Made by a program: the position numbers and the translations under genes. This document shows, one piece after another, positions 8,097 to 17,260 of a stretch of DNA of 27,443 nucleotides; position 1 is the stretch's first letter, and every line of letters begins with the position of its first letter. This DNA is from JAVKEN01 sp040221415. Its GTDB lineage: Bacteria > Pseudomonadota > Alphaproteobacteria > Rickettsiales > JABSSG01. The notes under the pieces were generated by a model. It saw nothing but the letters and a program-made list of their open reading frames with translations. It had not been told where the DNA came from and searched no databases. The stretch is taken from contig JAVKEN010000021.1 in assembly GCA_040221415.1 (NCBI GenBank), positions 1-27,443 on the forward strand. The letters run 5' to 3'.

Positions 8097-8822
8097 ATGG
8101 AATGGGTAGATAGAACAATCATATTACAGTCGCTGAAATATGGCGAGAACTCACTGATTCTTACTTTATTTACACAGCATAAAGGCATCAAAAAAGGTAT
8201 CGTAAAAACAACAAAAAAGAACTTACAAAATTTACATATTGGCAACCTTACCGAGATGAAGTTTAAAAATAGACTTGAGCATCATCTCTCTAGCGTCACC
8301 ATTATAAATAGTAAAAATATTTACCCATTGATTTTTGAAGACCAGTTGAAATTCACAATGATTATGAGTATAGCAGGGATATTAACAGAGTGTTTAGCCG
8401 AGAATGATCCTCACAAAGACTTATTCTATCTGGCGGAGTCTTTGTTACACGAAATTTCAAGAAAGGACGCTCTTTCTCATTATATTGATTTTGAACTTAA
8501 ACTTCTTGCAGAGCTTGGTTTCGGTTTAGATCTTAAAAAATGTGTAAAAACTGGCACTACTAAAAATTTAACATATATATCCCCTAAAACTGGCAAAGTT
8601 GCCTGCTTAGATGCCGGCATAAGACACGAAGATAAATTGTTTAAATTACCACAATCCTTTCTCAAGCATACAAATAATTCTTTAGATAATCTCAACGCAT
8701 TAAAAATATTAAGATTTTTTATTGAAAAGAATCTATACTCGATACGAGATAAAAAAATTAATAATTATAGATTCAAATTAGAAAATTTGTACGCAGCTCA
8801 AAATGATAATAAAATGCAGTAG
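8097..8822 (+). CDS. recO: DNA recombination/repair protein RecO
   Basis: RecO mediates loading of RecA on SSB-coated single-stranded DNA together with RecR, in gap repair and recombination. The 241-aa protein opens with the family OB-fold N terminus (MEWVDRTIILQSLKYGENSLILTLFT; key residues Trp3 and the Tyr-Gly-Glu triad) and a basic HKGIKKGIVK strand. The C-terminal part has the alphaproteobacterial style CVKTGTTKNLTYISPKTGK segment around 145-163. There is no CxxC zinc site in this part. It starts one base after dapE and overlaps the next gene by 20 bases, so it is inside the dapD-led operon. Confidence 0.93.
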   Translation: MEWVDRTIILQSLKYGENSLILTLFTQHKGIKKGIVKTTKKNLQNLHIGNLTEMKFKNRLEHHLSSVTIINSKNIYPLIFEDQLKFTMIMSIAGILTECLAENDPHKDLFYLAESLLHEISRKDALSHYIDFELKLLAELGFGLDLKKCVKTGTTKNLTYISPKTGKVACLDAGIRHEDKLFKLPQSFLKHTNNSLDNLNALKILRFFIEKNLYSIRDKKINNYRFKLENLYAAQNDNKMQ

Positions 8823-9435
8823 ATGTTATACAAATTATAGAATAGATCCCTCTCAACTTAAACCTTTTGGAAAAAAGGTCAAATGTACTAAATGCAGTAA
8901 TGTTTGGTTCGAAACATATCGAGAGGAAAAGGAAGAAATAATCATACCTGATGCAATTCCTTCTAACTCATCACTTCCTGTGGTGGTGACAAATTATATT
9001 CCTATTTGGCTAAAATTTTTACCAGTCATGTTTTTTTGTATGATTATTATGTCGTCAACTTTCTTTTATCAAAAAGAGATCGTTAAAGCCTATCCAGGAC
9101 TTAATGAGTTTTATGACTTAATAGGAATCCCTGACACTGAAGACCTCAAATTAGAAGATATAGCAGTAAAGTATCGAAACAATACTGCAGAGATTAGCGG
9201 CATTATCAAAAATATTTCTAGTCAGAAAAGAATAACGCCGAAAATAATAATCACCACATCAGGAGATCAAGGATACTCTAACTCTATTAATATTATTGAT
9301 ACTCAAAAATCTTATATACAGGCTTATAAGACAAAGCACTTTTCAAAAATCATATACGGGATTCCAAAAGATGCAGAATATATAACTGTTTCATTAGGCG
9401 ATAAATTTGATATATTCTCACTGAATTTTAACTGA
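8803..9435 (+). CDS. Zinc-ribbon (MJ0042 type) single-pass membrane protein, DUF3426-like
   Basis: A 210-aa protein of unknown function. Residues 1-40 form an MJ0042-type zinc ribbon with two CxxC pairs (KCSRCYTNYRID, then KVKCTKCSNVWFE). A membrane segment follows at about 68-88 (WLKFLPVMFFCMIIMSSTFFY), and the C-terminal half is a predicted beta-rich extracytoplasmic domain resembling DUF3426. This architecture is common in proteobacteria; a regulatory or envelope role is often guessed but not shown. The start ATG at 8803 lies inside the 3' end of recO (20-base overlap) and gives the standard N terminus. The 3' end overlaps the convergent RodZ-like gene by 8 bases. Function unknown; fold assignment fairly sure. 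Confidence 0.85.
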   Translation: MIIKCSRCYTNYRIDPSQLKPFGKKVKCTKCSNVWFETYREEKEEIIIPDAIPSNSSLPVVVTNYIPIWLKFLPVMFFCMIIMSSTFFYQKEIVKAYPGLNEFYDLIGIPDTEDLKLEDIAVKYRNNTAEISGIIKNISSQKRITPKIIITTSGDQGYSNSINIIDTQKSYIQAYKTKHFSKIIYGIPKDAEYITVSLGDKFDIFSLNFN

Positions 9436-10159
9436 CTTTTTCGAAAGATATATCGATAGCTTTTGGAGAATTAGTAATAAATTTTAGCTCCTCGTAATCT
9501 TTACCTAAAAAAGAAGAAGTCTCTCCTAAATCTAATCTTTCACGACTAACAAGCTCTGACTTTGAATTAAAAACAGACACTTCCACAGGAGAGTTAGCCA
9601 TGATTATAACTTTGTAATCCTTGTCAATTTTACTAACAACAAACTGATATGAATTAATTTTATTTATTAAATTGGATTTTTTTGGCAATACATCTGAATC
9701 TTTTTTCTTTGCCTTGGTTGAAATAGAATCCTCTATCTCAAACTCATTTTTTACTTCTTCCTGCTCTACTTGTTTTTTGGCAAACGAGAATGAAGACAGA
9801 TCAATACCTCTCATATAAAGCAAAATAAATACGGACACAAAGATTGCAACTAATGAAATAGCAACGACTGCTAGAGAAGGGCTGGTATCGCTCTCTGAAA
9901 CATTTGGAGATTCTTTAAGTTCATTGGACTTAATAGTTGTGTTTACTGGGCTATTTTCTGCAAAATCTTTTATATCGACTTTCAAATATGCAGCATAATT
10001 TTTTATATAACCCTGCATATACACATTGCTTGATTCAATCGCCCCTTCTTCTATTTGAATCAAATATTTATTACGAATTCGTAATCTTTCAGCCACATCA
10101 TCTATGCTGAGTTTTTTGCTTAGTCTTTTTTCCTTAAGAGTCTCTCCAAGAGTATTCAT
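9428..10159 (-). CDS. RodZ-like helix-turn-helix membrane protein
   Basis: A 243-aa protein with a Xre-type helix-turn-helix at residues 1-65 (LGETLKEKRLSKKLSIDDVA, then IRNKYLIQIEEG and YMQGYIKNYAAYL). A hydrophilic linker precedes a membrane segment at about 96-115, and after a charged stretch (125-165) comes a C-terminal beta domain like the periplasmic DUF4115 of RodZ. RodZ links the MreB cytoskeleton to the elongation machinery, but many shorter homologues are of unproven function. It follows the glutamate dehydrogenase gene by two bases and is likely its operon partner. From memory, alphaproteobacterial rodZ-like genes often precede ispG, so this placement is unusual. Confidence is good for architecture, moderate for role. 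Confidence 0.82.
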   Translation of the reverse strand: MNTLGETLKEKRLSKKLSIDDVAERLRIRNKYLIQIEEGAIESSNVYMQGYIKNYAAYLKVDIKDFAENSPVNTTIKSNELKESPNVSESDTSPSLAVVAISLVAIFVSVFILLYMRGIDLSSFSFAKKQVEQEEVKNEFEIEDSISTKAKKKDSDVLPKKSNLINKINSYQFVVSKIDKDYKVIIMANSPVEVSVFNSKSELVSRERLDLGETSSFLGKDYEELKFITNSPKAIDISFEKVS

Positions 10160-10161
10160 GA

Positions 10162-13100
10162 TTAAATTAATACTTCACCTTGTTTAATAGACACAACTAA
10201 CTTAGCTGAATCAATATCTTCCATACATTTAATAGAATGTATGAATTTATTATAAATATCAACTTTAGCTTGATTTGCATCTATCCAATTGTCAATTCTT
10301 TGTACAATATGCGAGCCTTTTGTTCTTCGTAGAATTTTACTGGTTAATTCTCTTCTCTGCACGAAGATATCGTCCTTGATAGTTTTTACTAACATCCTTT
10401 TCCAATAAGAAGCGGTAGACAGATCATTTGCTTTCTCAATAAGCCAATCATAATGAAATTTTTGGCCAATTCTAAAATATGCTTCTGCTGATTCTTTAAA
10501 GCTGATTTTACAATCATTTGATATATCTACAATGTCCATAGCAGGATAAAGGTGGGTTAAAGATGCTACCCTAGAGGACAACTCATCTGAGAGTCCAAGT
10601 TTTTTATAATTATCTATTTTATCAGAATAAGATTCTTTTTCTGAGCCATCTATAAAATTTGTTAAATCATTCATCAAAAATTGGATTCCCTTTGAATACA
10701 CTTGAATAGCTTTCTCAACTTCTAAAGGTTGCTTTAGATTTTTTAAGAACCAGAAAATAGCCACCTGCATAAATGATCTAATATCATAATATACATTAAA
10801 GCTGTCAGAATACTTAGGAACTTCCTTAACCATATTCCATAAATCTTCTATTCCAAAAATCTCCCACACAATATGATATGCTCTTGCTATATCACACCCT
10901 TTCAGGCCAGTATAATCTTGCGCATCATGGAAAAAATATGATCCAATGTGGTTAGCAATATGGTTGGAAACTTTTGTTGTAATAATTTCTCTTTTTAATT
11001 GATGGTTATTTATTTCTTTATAAAAATCCTTTTGCATCAGCTTAGGAAAATAACTTACGAGATATTTCTGGAAATATTGATCCTCAGGCAATTTAGAGTC
11101 GATTAAGTTCTTATATATCGACATCTTGCTGTAGGCTAATAGAACTGCTATCTCTGGCCGAGTAAACCCTATTTTCTCCTGACTACGCCTGGTAGTCTCA
11201 GTTATTCCAGGCAAATATTCCAACTCAGGGCGCAAACCAATTGATTCTTGCAATTGCTCAATCAATTTAACCTTAGTCTCAAATAGCCTGATACTAGCTG
11301 AAACTGAGATCGAAATCGCCCTGTTCTGATATAGATTATCTTCTAAAACAAGACTAGCAACTTCTGACTTCATTTTCTCAAGAACTATATTTCTTTCTTT
11401 CAGTGAGATTTTTTTCTTATCTAAAGCTTCTTTTAATGCGATCTTAATATTCACCTCATGATCTGAACAATCAACACCGGCAGAATTATCAATAAAGTCA
11501 GTGTTAACAAGTCCTCCCTGAAGGGCAAACTCAATTCTTCCAAGTTGCGTAAACCCAAGGTTACCGCCTTCTCCAATAACTTTGCATCTTAAATCCTTTC
11601 CATTAACTCTCAGATTATCATTAGGCTTATCTCCTACAGATTCATTTGATTCATTTTCGGCTTTTACATATGTACCTATCCCACCATTCCACAATAATTC
11701 TACTTCAGAAGTTAGGATTTTCTTAATAAGTTTGTCTGGATCTATTGATTCGCAATCTAGATCAAAAATCTTACACATCTCTGCTGATACTGGTATGGAT
11801 TTAGATTTCCTGCTAAAAATCCCTCCGCCTTTAGAGATTAAACTCTCGTTATAATCCGACCATTGAGATCTATGTTTCTTAAACAGTCTTTCTCTTTCTT
11901 TATAAGACGATTTTATATTGGGATTGGGATCTATAAAAATATGCTTGTGATTAAAGGCAGCCACAAGTTTTATGCATTTAGAAAGTAACATCCCGTTTCC
12001 AAAAACATCACCGGACATATCTCCAATACCTATAACAGTAAATTCTTTCTTAGAGATGTCTTTATCGAGAACTTTAAAATGCTCCTCTACAGAGACCCAT
12101 GCTCCTCTTGCAGTAATGCCCATTTTTTTATGATCATATCCAGCGGATCCACCAGATGCGAAAGCATCAGCCAGCCAAAAATTGTAACTTGCTGCAAGCT
12201 CGTTAGCTGTGTCTGAAAAAGTTGCAGTGCCTTTGTCAGCAGCTACAACAAGATAAGGGTCCTCATCATCATAACAAACAACATTTGCTGGAGAAACCAC
12301 GTTCCCATCAACTATATTGTCTGTAATATCTAAAAGGCCAGATAAAAATGTTTTATAGCATTTCACCCCTTCTGCAAAAATCTCATCTTGCGAATGAAGT
12401 TCTGGTATGTTTTTTGCAACGAATCCTCCCTTGGCTCCATCAGGTACTATAACTGAATTTTTTGTCATTTGAGCTTTCATCAAACCCAAAACCTCATTTC
12501 TATAGTCATCAGGGTGGTCAGACCATCTCAAACCTCCTCGAGACACCTTACCTCCGCGCAAATGAATTCCTTCAACATCTGAAGAATAAACAAAAATCTC
12601 CTTATGCGGTACTGGAAGAGGGATATCAGCAATTTTAGAAGAATCTATCTTAAAAGAGATATACTTTTTATATTGACCGTTTTTTTGCTTTTGGAAGAAA
12701 TTCGTTCGCAAAGTATGATCTACAACATCAATAAGTTTTTTAAAGACCTTGTCTTCGATGTTATCAAGAACTTTTGATAGCTCTAAATCAACTGATTTTC
12801 TAACTTTATCAATTTTTTCCTGTGCAACTCGGTGCTCAAACTTTGTATAGAAATATTCAACGATTTTTCTTGTTAGTGCTGGATACTTAACCAGAGTATG
12901 TTTAATAAACTCTTGGCTGTGTGGAACTTTTATTTGAAGCAAATATTTGCAGTAAGCACTTAACAGATATACCTCTCGCCAAGTAAGTGCCGCATTTAGA
13001 ATTAATTTGTTTATAGTATCATTCTTCAGGTCGCCTTCATATACTCTTAAGATTGCATCTTCTAAATTTCCTTTAACTTTTCCGAGTTCCTTATCATGAC

Positions 13101-14898
13101 GGCATTCATCAAGAATAAAATCTTGAATATAAATATTTTTCCCATCCAGTTTTTTATCTAGAATATATACCTTTTCTTCAATAGCTCTGAATCCAAGATT
13201 CTCAAGAATTGGCATAATATTATACAAATCTATTTTGTTGGTTAAAGAGTATGATTTTAGATTAATACACCCGCGAAGATCATTTTCTCTTTTACAGACT
13301 CTAAAGATAATTTTCTTATCCTTATTCAGTTGCTCCAAATGATGAATGTCTTCAATTGCATCGCTGATAGAACAATTATTTTGGTATGATATCGGAAAGA
13401 CACCCTTGTACTCATCTATTATGTCCTTGGCCAAATCGTCTCTAAGACTTCCTTCAACATAATGAATAAACTTTTCGATCCATAAGCTTGTAGACTCATC
13501 AAGAACCCTTTCTATTTCCCTTACATCAATATCTAAATCACGATTATCTTTAACTTTCATCGAGACCTGTACATAAGACAAGTTCATACTTGATATTTTC
13601 AAATGGCTGTTTATTAACTTACCAGGAATATACTTACGAATTACCTTTGTTATTTTATCTACAATATCTGATGTAACCCTGGACTTAGGAAAGAAAACAA
13701 GCATATTCAGGAAAACTCTGCACCTATTTTCTCTCAAGAACAAAATTAGCCTTGGATTGTTCAAGCAAGACAATATCATCATCGATGTTAAAAATAATTC
13801 GTCATCTGAAAGCTGGAAAAGCTCATCGCGTGGAAGAGTCTCAACGATACTAAACAACTCTTTGCCGTTAAAGCTGCTTTTCTCAAATCCTCCCCTTTCA
13901 ACAATAGAATTAACTTTCTTTCTTATAATAGGAATGGATGTAACACTCTGATAATCTAAGCGTGTTACAAATAAACCAATAAAAACTCTAGCGGAAATTA
14001 ATCTGTCTTCGTCTCTACTTAGAACGCAAACATAATCAAAGCTAGAATATCTATGAACCTTTGAAACCTCTCTAATCTTTCCAGTGGTGATATTAGCTTC
14101 TCTCCACACTCGTTGATCAGAACGGAACACATCTTCGATTATACTTTTGCTAAAATTAGCATCCACATTTTTTAATACACCCAAAGATTCTTTTACTTTA
14201 GGTTCACATTTATTTTTTGATACATTATTATTGAACTGATATTCTCTGTACCCAATAAAGGTAAAGTTATCGTTGACTAACCAGTTTAGAAAGTCAATCT
14301 CCTCACTGTCAAACCCTTGACTATGAGTAACAGAGGATTCCTGAATTTTTTCAACCATATCTCTCCAATCAGACACAGCTGCTCTTACACTTTTAAAAAG
14401 ATTTATCACTTCAGAGGCCAATCTTTTTAAGGAATCTGCACTTTTAATAGGAGCTATTCTTACATATATGAAGGATTCATTTGCTTTCTTATGTTTATTG
14501 CTTTTGACGCTTCTTAGTCTGCCCTCCTTATCCCTTTCCACATAGAATAGCGCATTCACCATTTGTAGAATTCTGTATTTTCTTTTATATAAAAGCTCAT
14601 TGAGAGAATCTACCAAAAACGGCATGTCGTCGTTGGCTATAAGCAACTCGTTATATGCTTCTTCTCCTTGTTTTTTAACTGGCAAGATGTCAATTGCGCA
14701 ATGACCGTTCTCACGCTTTTTAAAATGCTTGTATGCTTTAATAGAAACTTCTTTCAAATCTTCTATATGGCTATTAATATCCCCATCTAAAGGAAGATAT
14801 GAAAAGAACGCTTCTAAAAAGTCCTTAAATATATCATCGTTTTTGTGATCTGGTAGCTGCTTTAAAATCTCTTGTCTGATTGAGCTATTATGGAACAT
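10162..14898 (-). CDS. gdhB: NAD-dependent glutamate dehydrogenase, ~180 kDa class
   Basis: Giant NAD-specific glutamate dehydrogenase of 1578 aa, oxidatively deaminating glutamate to 2-oxoglutarate and ammonia and so feeding amino-acid carbon into the TCA cycle. The N-terminal half carries the ACT-like regulatory modules of this class. The catalytic core begins near residue 785 with SRGGLRWSDHPDD and LGLMKAQMTKNS, then VPDGAKGGFV. The Rossmann NAD region follows near 955 (GDMSGDVFGNGML), with KMGITARGAWVSVEEHF just before it. A long helical C-terminal domain completes the usual length, with no frameshift. The start at 14898 follows a weak AAGGA eleven bases upstream and a TATAAT element. The gene is divergent from mnmE and apparently heads a two-gene operon with the RodZ-like gene. 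The symbol gdhB is used loosely, as naming varies (gdh2 in some genomes). Confidence 0.95.
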   Translation of the reverse strand: MFHNSSIRQEILKQLPDHKNDDIFKDFLEAFFSYLPLDGDINSHIEDLKEVSIKAYKHFKKRENGHCAIDILPVKKQGEEAYNELLIANDDMPFLVDSLNELLYKRKYRILQMVNALFYVERDKEGRLRSVKSNKHKKANESFIYVRIAPIKSADSLKRLASEVINLFKSVRAAVSDWRDMVEKIQESSVTHSQGFDSEEIDFLNWLVNDNFTFIGYREYQFNNNVSKNKCEPKVKESLGVLKNVDANFSKSIIEDVFRSDQRVWREANITTGKIREVSKVHRYSSFDYVCVLSRDEDRLISARVFIGLFVTRLDYQSVTSIPIIRKKVNSIVERGGFEKSSFNGKELFSIVETLPRDELFQLSDDELFLTSMMILSCLNNPRLILFLRENRCRVFLNMLVFFPKSRVTSDIVDKITKVIRKYIPGKLINSHLKISSMNLSYVQVSMKVKDNRDLDIDVREIERVLDESTSLWIEKFIHYVEGSLRDDLAKDIIDEYKGVFPISYQNNCSISDAIEDIHHLEQLNKDKKIIFRVCKRENDLRGCINLKSYSLTNKIDLYNIMPILENLGFRAIEEKVYILDKKLDGKNIYIQDFILDECRHDKELGKVKGNLEDAILRVYEGDLKNDTINKLILNAALTWREVYLLSAYCKYLLQIKVPHSQEFIKHTLVKYPALTRKIVEYFYTKFEHRVAQEKIDKVRKSVDLELSKVLDNIEDKVFKKLIDVVDHTLRTNFFQKQKNGQYKKYISFKIDSSKIADIPLPVPHKEIFVYSSDVEGIHLRGGKVSRGGLRWSDHPDDYRNEVLGLMKAQMTKNSVIVPDGAKGGFVAKNIPELHSQDEIFAEGVKCYKTFLSGLLDITDNIVDGNVVSPANVVCYDDEDPYLVVAADKGTATFSDTANELAASYNFWLADAFASGGSAGYDHKKMGITARGAWVSVEEHFKVLDKDISKKEFTVIGIGDMSGDVFGNGMLLSKCIKLVAAFNHKHIFIDPNPNIKSSYKERERLFKKHRSQWSDYNESLISKGGGIFSRKSKSIPVSAEMCKIFDLDCESIDPDKLIKKILTSEVELLWNGGIGTYVKAENESNESVGDKPNDNLRVNGKDLRCKVIGEGGNLGFTQLGRIEFALQGGLVNTDFIDNSAGVDCSDHEVNIKIALKEALDKKKISLKERNIVLEKMKSEVASLVLEDNLYQNRAISISVSASIRLFETKVKLIEQLQESIGLRPELEYLPGITETTRRSQEKIGFTRPEIAVLLAYSKMSIYKNLIDSKLPEDQYFQKYLVSYFPKLMQKDFYKEINNHQLKREIITTKVSNHIANHIGSYFFHDAQDYTGLKGCDIARAYHIVWEIFGIEDLWNMVKEVPKYSDSFNVYYDIRSFMQVAIFWFLKNLKQPLEVEKAIQVYSKGIQFLMNDLTNFIDGSEKESYSDKIDNYKKLGLSDELSSRVASLTHLYPAMDIVDISNDCKISFKESAEAYFRIGQKFHYDWLIEKANDLSTASYWKRMLVKTIKDDIFVQRRELTSKILRRTKGSHIVQRIDNWIDANQAKVDIYNKFIHSIKCMEDIDSAKLVVSIKQGEVLI

Positions 14899-14931
14899 AT
14901 GATATGTATAATCCTTATAAACAAATTTATT

Positions 14932-14961
14932 ATTATAATTTTAAGCGTCTCCTTGCAACAA
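14932..14961 (-). promoter_or_regulatory. Likely promoter of the glutamate dehydrogenase operon
   Basis: On the minus strand a perfect TATAAT (14937-14932) lies 18 bases downstream of TTGTTG (14961-14956), placing a transcript start near 14925 and a leader of roughly 27 bases. An alternative -35, the self-complementary TTGCAA (14953-14958), would give only 15-base spacing. In this AT-rich background TATAAT matches are common, so support comes from position and spacing. Confidence 0.45.
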
Positions 14962-14996
14962 ATATATGCTTACAAAAGCTTAATTACTGATTCTAT

Positions 14997-16337
14997 ATGA
15001 AAAAAGAAATTACTTCAATTCAAGACACTATATTTGCTGTTTCAACTCCAATTGCAAAATCTGGAGTCTCTATAATTAGAGTTTCTGGTGCAAATGCTAA
15101 AAACTGCTTTCATTTATTTAGAAAAAAAATCTCTAGACCAAGATACGCCTACTACACTGAAGTCATAAGAAATGAAGATGTAAAAATTGATGATGCAATT
15201 GTTATATTTTTTGCTGGACCTAACAGCTTCACAGGAGAAGATATTATTGAAATTCATTGTCACGGTAGCAAGGCTGTGCTGAATGCTATTCTATTTGAGT
15301 TGTCGACAATAGATTGTTTCAGAATGGCAAATCCTGGGGAATTTGCTATGCGTTCTTTTGAGAATGGAAAGATGGATTTAACACAAGCTGAAGGTTTGGC
15401 GGATTTAATAGAAGCAGAGACAGAATCTCAACTGCAACAGGCATTAAAGCAATATTCGGGCAAAACAAGAACAGTGATTAACCAATGGCGAGAAAAACTT
15501 ATCGAAATAATGAGTTTAGTTGAAGCTTACATAGATTTCCCAGACGAAGATTTGCCTGAGGATTTAATCAAAGATATAGAAGACAGTATAGATAGTCTCA
15601 AAAAAGAATTAAACAACTCCATAGATGACAACCATATTGGAGAGCGCATTAGAGATGGTTTTAACGTTGCAATATTAGGAGAGCCTAATGCTGGAAAGTC
15701 CTCATTAATGAACCTTCTCTCCAAAAGGGAGGTTTCTATTGTCTCGGAGATTGAAGGTACTACAAGAGACTCCATAGAGGTGCATCTTGATATTAAAGGC
15801 TTTCCTGTAATTATTCACGATACTGCTGGTATTAGAAAATCTTCAGATATAATAGAACAAAAGGGAGTTGAGATAGCCATAAATAAAGCCCAATCTGCAG
15901 ACCTAAAATTGGTTATTATTGACTCTAGCGCCGATAAAATATCCAAAGAATTAAAAGAAATTATTGATAAGAAAACAATAGTTATTTTCAATAAAATCGA
16001 TAAGGCAAATCCTACAATCAACTTAGATAACTCACAAGATGTTGTAGAAATCTCTGTAAAGCAAGAATTGAACATTGATAAATTAATCGACTTAATCACC
16101 AATAAAACCACCAAATTCTTTCATAACTACCAATCTTCTATTATTTCACGCAATCGCTACCGTAATGACATCTCACTTTGTATAAATGAACTGAATAAAT
16201 TTTCTTTAAGCAAAGAGATCGAATTAGCAGCAGAAGATTTACGACAAGCTGCAAACCATCTAGGTAGAATAACAGGCGAAATTGATGTAGAATCAATACT
16301 TGGTAAGATATTTAGCAGCTTCTGCATAGGGAAATAA
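14997..16337 (+). CDS. mnmE: tRNA uridine-5-carboxymethylaminomethyl modification GTPase MnmE
   Basis: GTPase that, with MnmG, installs the (carboxymethyl)aminomethyl group on the wobble uridine of certain tRNAs. At 446 aa it has normal length and domain order. The N-terminal folate-binding domain (DTIFAVSTPIAKSGVSIIRV) leads into a helical domain holding an inserted G domain: G1 GEPNAGKSS (228-236), G2 EGTTRD (253-258), G3 DTAG (275-278), G4 NKID (332-335). It ends in FCIGK with the conserved Cys443. Only 98 bases separate it from the divergent glutamate dehydrogenase gene, and I see no strong ribosome-binding site. xerC begins two bases after its stop. No mnmG lies next to it here. Confidence 0.97.
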   Translation: MKKEITSIQDTIFAVSTPIAKSGVSIIRVSGANAKNCFHLFRKKISRPRYAYYTEVIRNEDVKIDDAIVIFFAGPNSFTGEDIIEIHCHGSKAVLNAILFELSTIDCFRMANPGEFAMRSFENGKMDLTQAEGLADLIEAETESQLQQALKQYSGKTRTVINQWREKLIEIMSLVEAYIDFPDEDLPEDLIKDIEDSIDSLKKELNNSIDDNHIGERIRDGFNVAILGEPNAGKSSLMNLLSKREVSIVSEIEGTTRDSIEVHLDIKGFPVIIHDTAGIRKSSDIIEQKGVEIAINKAQSADLKLVIIDSSADKISKELKEIIDKKTIVIFNKIDKANPTINLDNSQDVVEISVKQELNIDKLIDLITNKTTKFFHNYQSSIISRNRYRNDISLCINELNKFSLSKEIELAAEDLRQAANHLGRITGEIDVESILGKIFSSFCIGK

Positions 16338-16339
16338 TT

Positions 16340-17260
16340 ATGCATTTTCAGGCAAATGACAACTTCAGAGAGATTTATAACCAGTGGGTAAATTGGATGA
16401 GAAATGAGAAGCAGTACTCTCATAACACCCTAAGTTCCTACATGCTTGATTTGATAGCGTTTCTGAGCTTTCTAAATTCTCATTTCGAACAAGACATTAC
16501 TAAAGAAGTCATTGAAAAGGTAAATGTTGTAGATATCAGAGCCTGGTTATCAAAAATAAAACTTAATAGAATAGATACTAGATCCACTTCCAGATACTTG
16601 TCTTCCATAAGAAATTTTTATAAGTATTTAGAGAAGAATCATGGCATTATTAACATTAACCCTTTTAATATTAACATTAGGAACACAAAGAAATCTTTGC
16701 CTAAAACTATTCAAATTAACGATGCTAAAACACTTATAAGCACCTCACAAGGCATCGGTGATGAACCATGGATTCAATTAAGAGATTATGCGTTAATAAA
16801 TATTATTTATGGCTGCGGTCTGCGTATTTCTGAAGCTTTATCAATCAAAAAAAGTGATATAGATGGCGAGTTTATTACTATTATCGGAAAAGGAAAAAAA
16901 TCAAGAAGCTTGCCCTTACTGAGTAAGGTGAAAGATACTATCGAAATATATCTTAAGTCATGCCCATTTTATATTGCTGAAAATGATCCAATATTTATAG
17001 GAAAAAGAGGCAAACCATTAAACCCTAGTATTTTCCAAAAAAAAATTAGGCTATTAAGAAAAACATTGGGACTATCAGATAGTGTAACACCCCACTCACT
17101 TAGACATAGTTTTGCTTCTCACTTAATTGAAAACGGAGCTGACTTGAGATCTATACAGGAGTTACTAGGGCACGAAAATTTATCAACAACTCAAATATAT
17201 ACATCTATAAATATGAATAAAATTATGAATGTTTATGCTAAAACTCATCCTAGAAAGTAA
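16340..17260 (+). CDS. xerC: Tyrosine recombinase XerC
   Basis: Site-specific tyrosine recombinase (306 aa) expected to act with XerD at dif to resolve chromosome dimers. The N-terminal SAM-like core-binding domain spans about 10-105 and includes DIRAWL, the XerC-style form. The catalytic domain shows the full set: Arg162 in GCGLRISEAL, Lys184 in the GKGKKSR hairpin, His252 and Arg255 in HSLRHSF, His278 in LGHENLSTT and nucleophile Tyr287. It is single copy, in a housekeeping operon between mnmE (two-base gap) and lgt (one-base overlap). That context argues against a phage or transposon integrase. XerC versus XerD is assigned from the N-terminal motif and is the less certain part. Confidence 0.9.
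   Translation: MHFQANDNFREIYNQWVNWMRNEKQYSHNTLSSYMLDLIAFLSFLNSHFEQDITKEVIEKVNVVDIRAWLSKIKLNRIDTRSTSRYLSSIRNFYKYLEKNHGIININPFNINIRNTKKSLPKTIQINDAKTLISTSQGIGDEPWIQLRDYALINIIYGCGLRISEALSIKKSDIDGEFITIIGKGKKSRSLPLLSKVKDTIEIYLKSCPFYIAENDPIFIGKRGKPLNPSIFQKKIRLLRKTLGLSDSVTPHSLRHSFASHLIENGADLRSIQELLGHENLSTTQIYTSINMNKIMNVYAKTHPRK

Noticed and set aside
9431..9446. Terminator hairpin between the zinc-ribbon and RodZ-like genes (CTTT-TTCG-AAAG)
   Set aside because: The stem is only four weak base pairs inside the coding end of the RodZ-like gene; not enough for an intrinsic terminator.
14989..14993. GANTC (CcrM methylation) site just before mnmE
   Set aside because: A GATTC is present, but a four-specified-base motif is expected many times in 27 kb and I have no evidence for CcrM in this genome.
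16340..17260. Integrase of a mobile element
   Set aside because: All tyrosine recombinase residues are present, but the gene sits inside a tight mnmE-xerC-lgt operon with no attachment repeats, tRNA or phage genes nearby; it fits chromosomal XerC.
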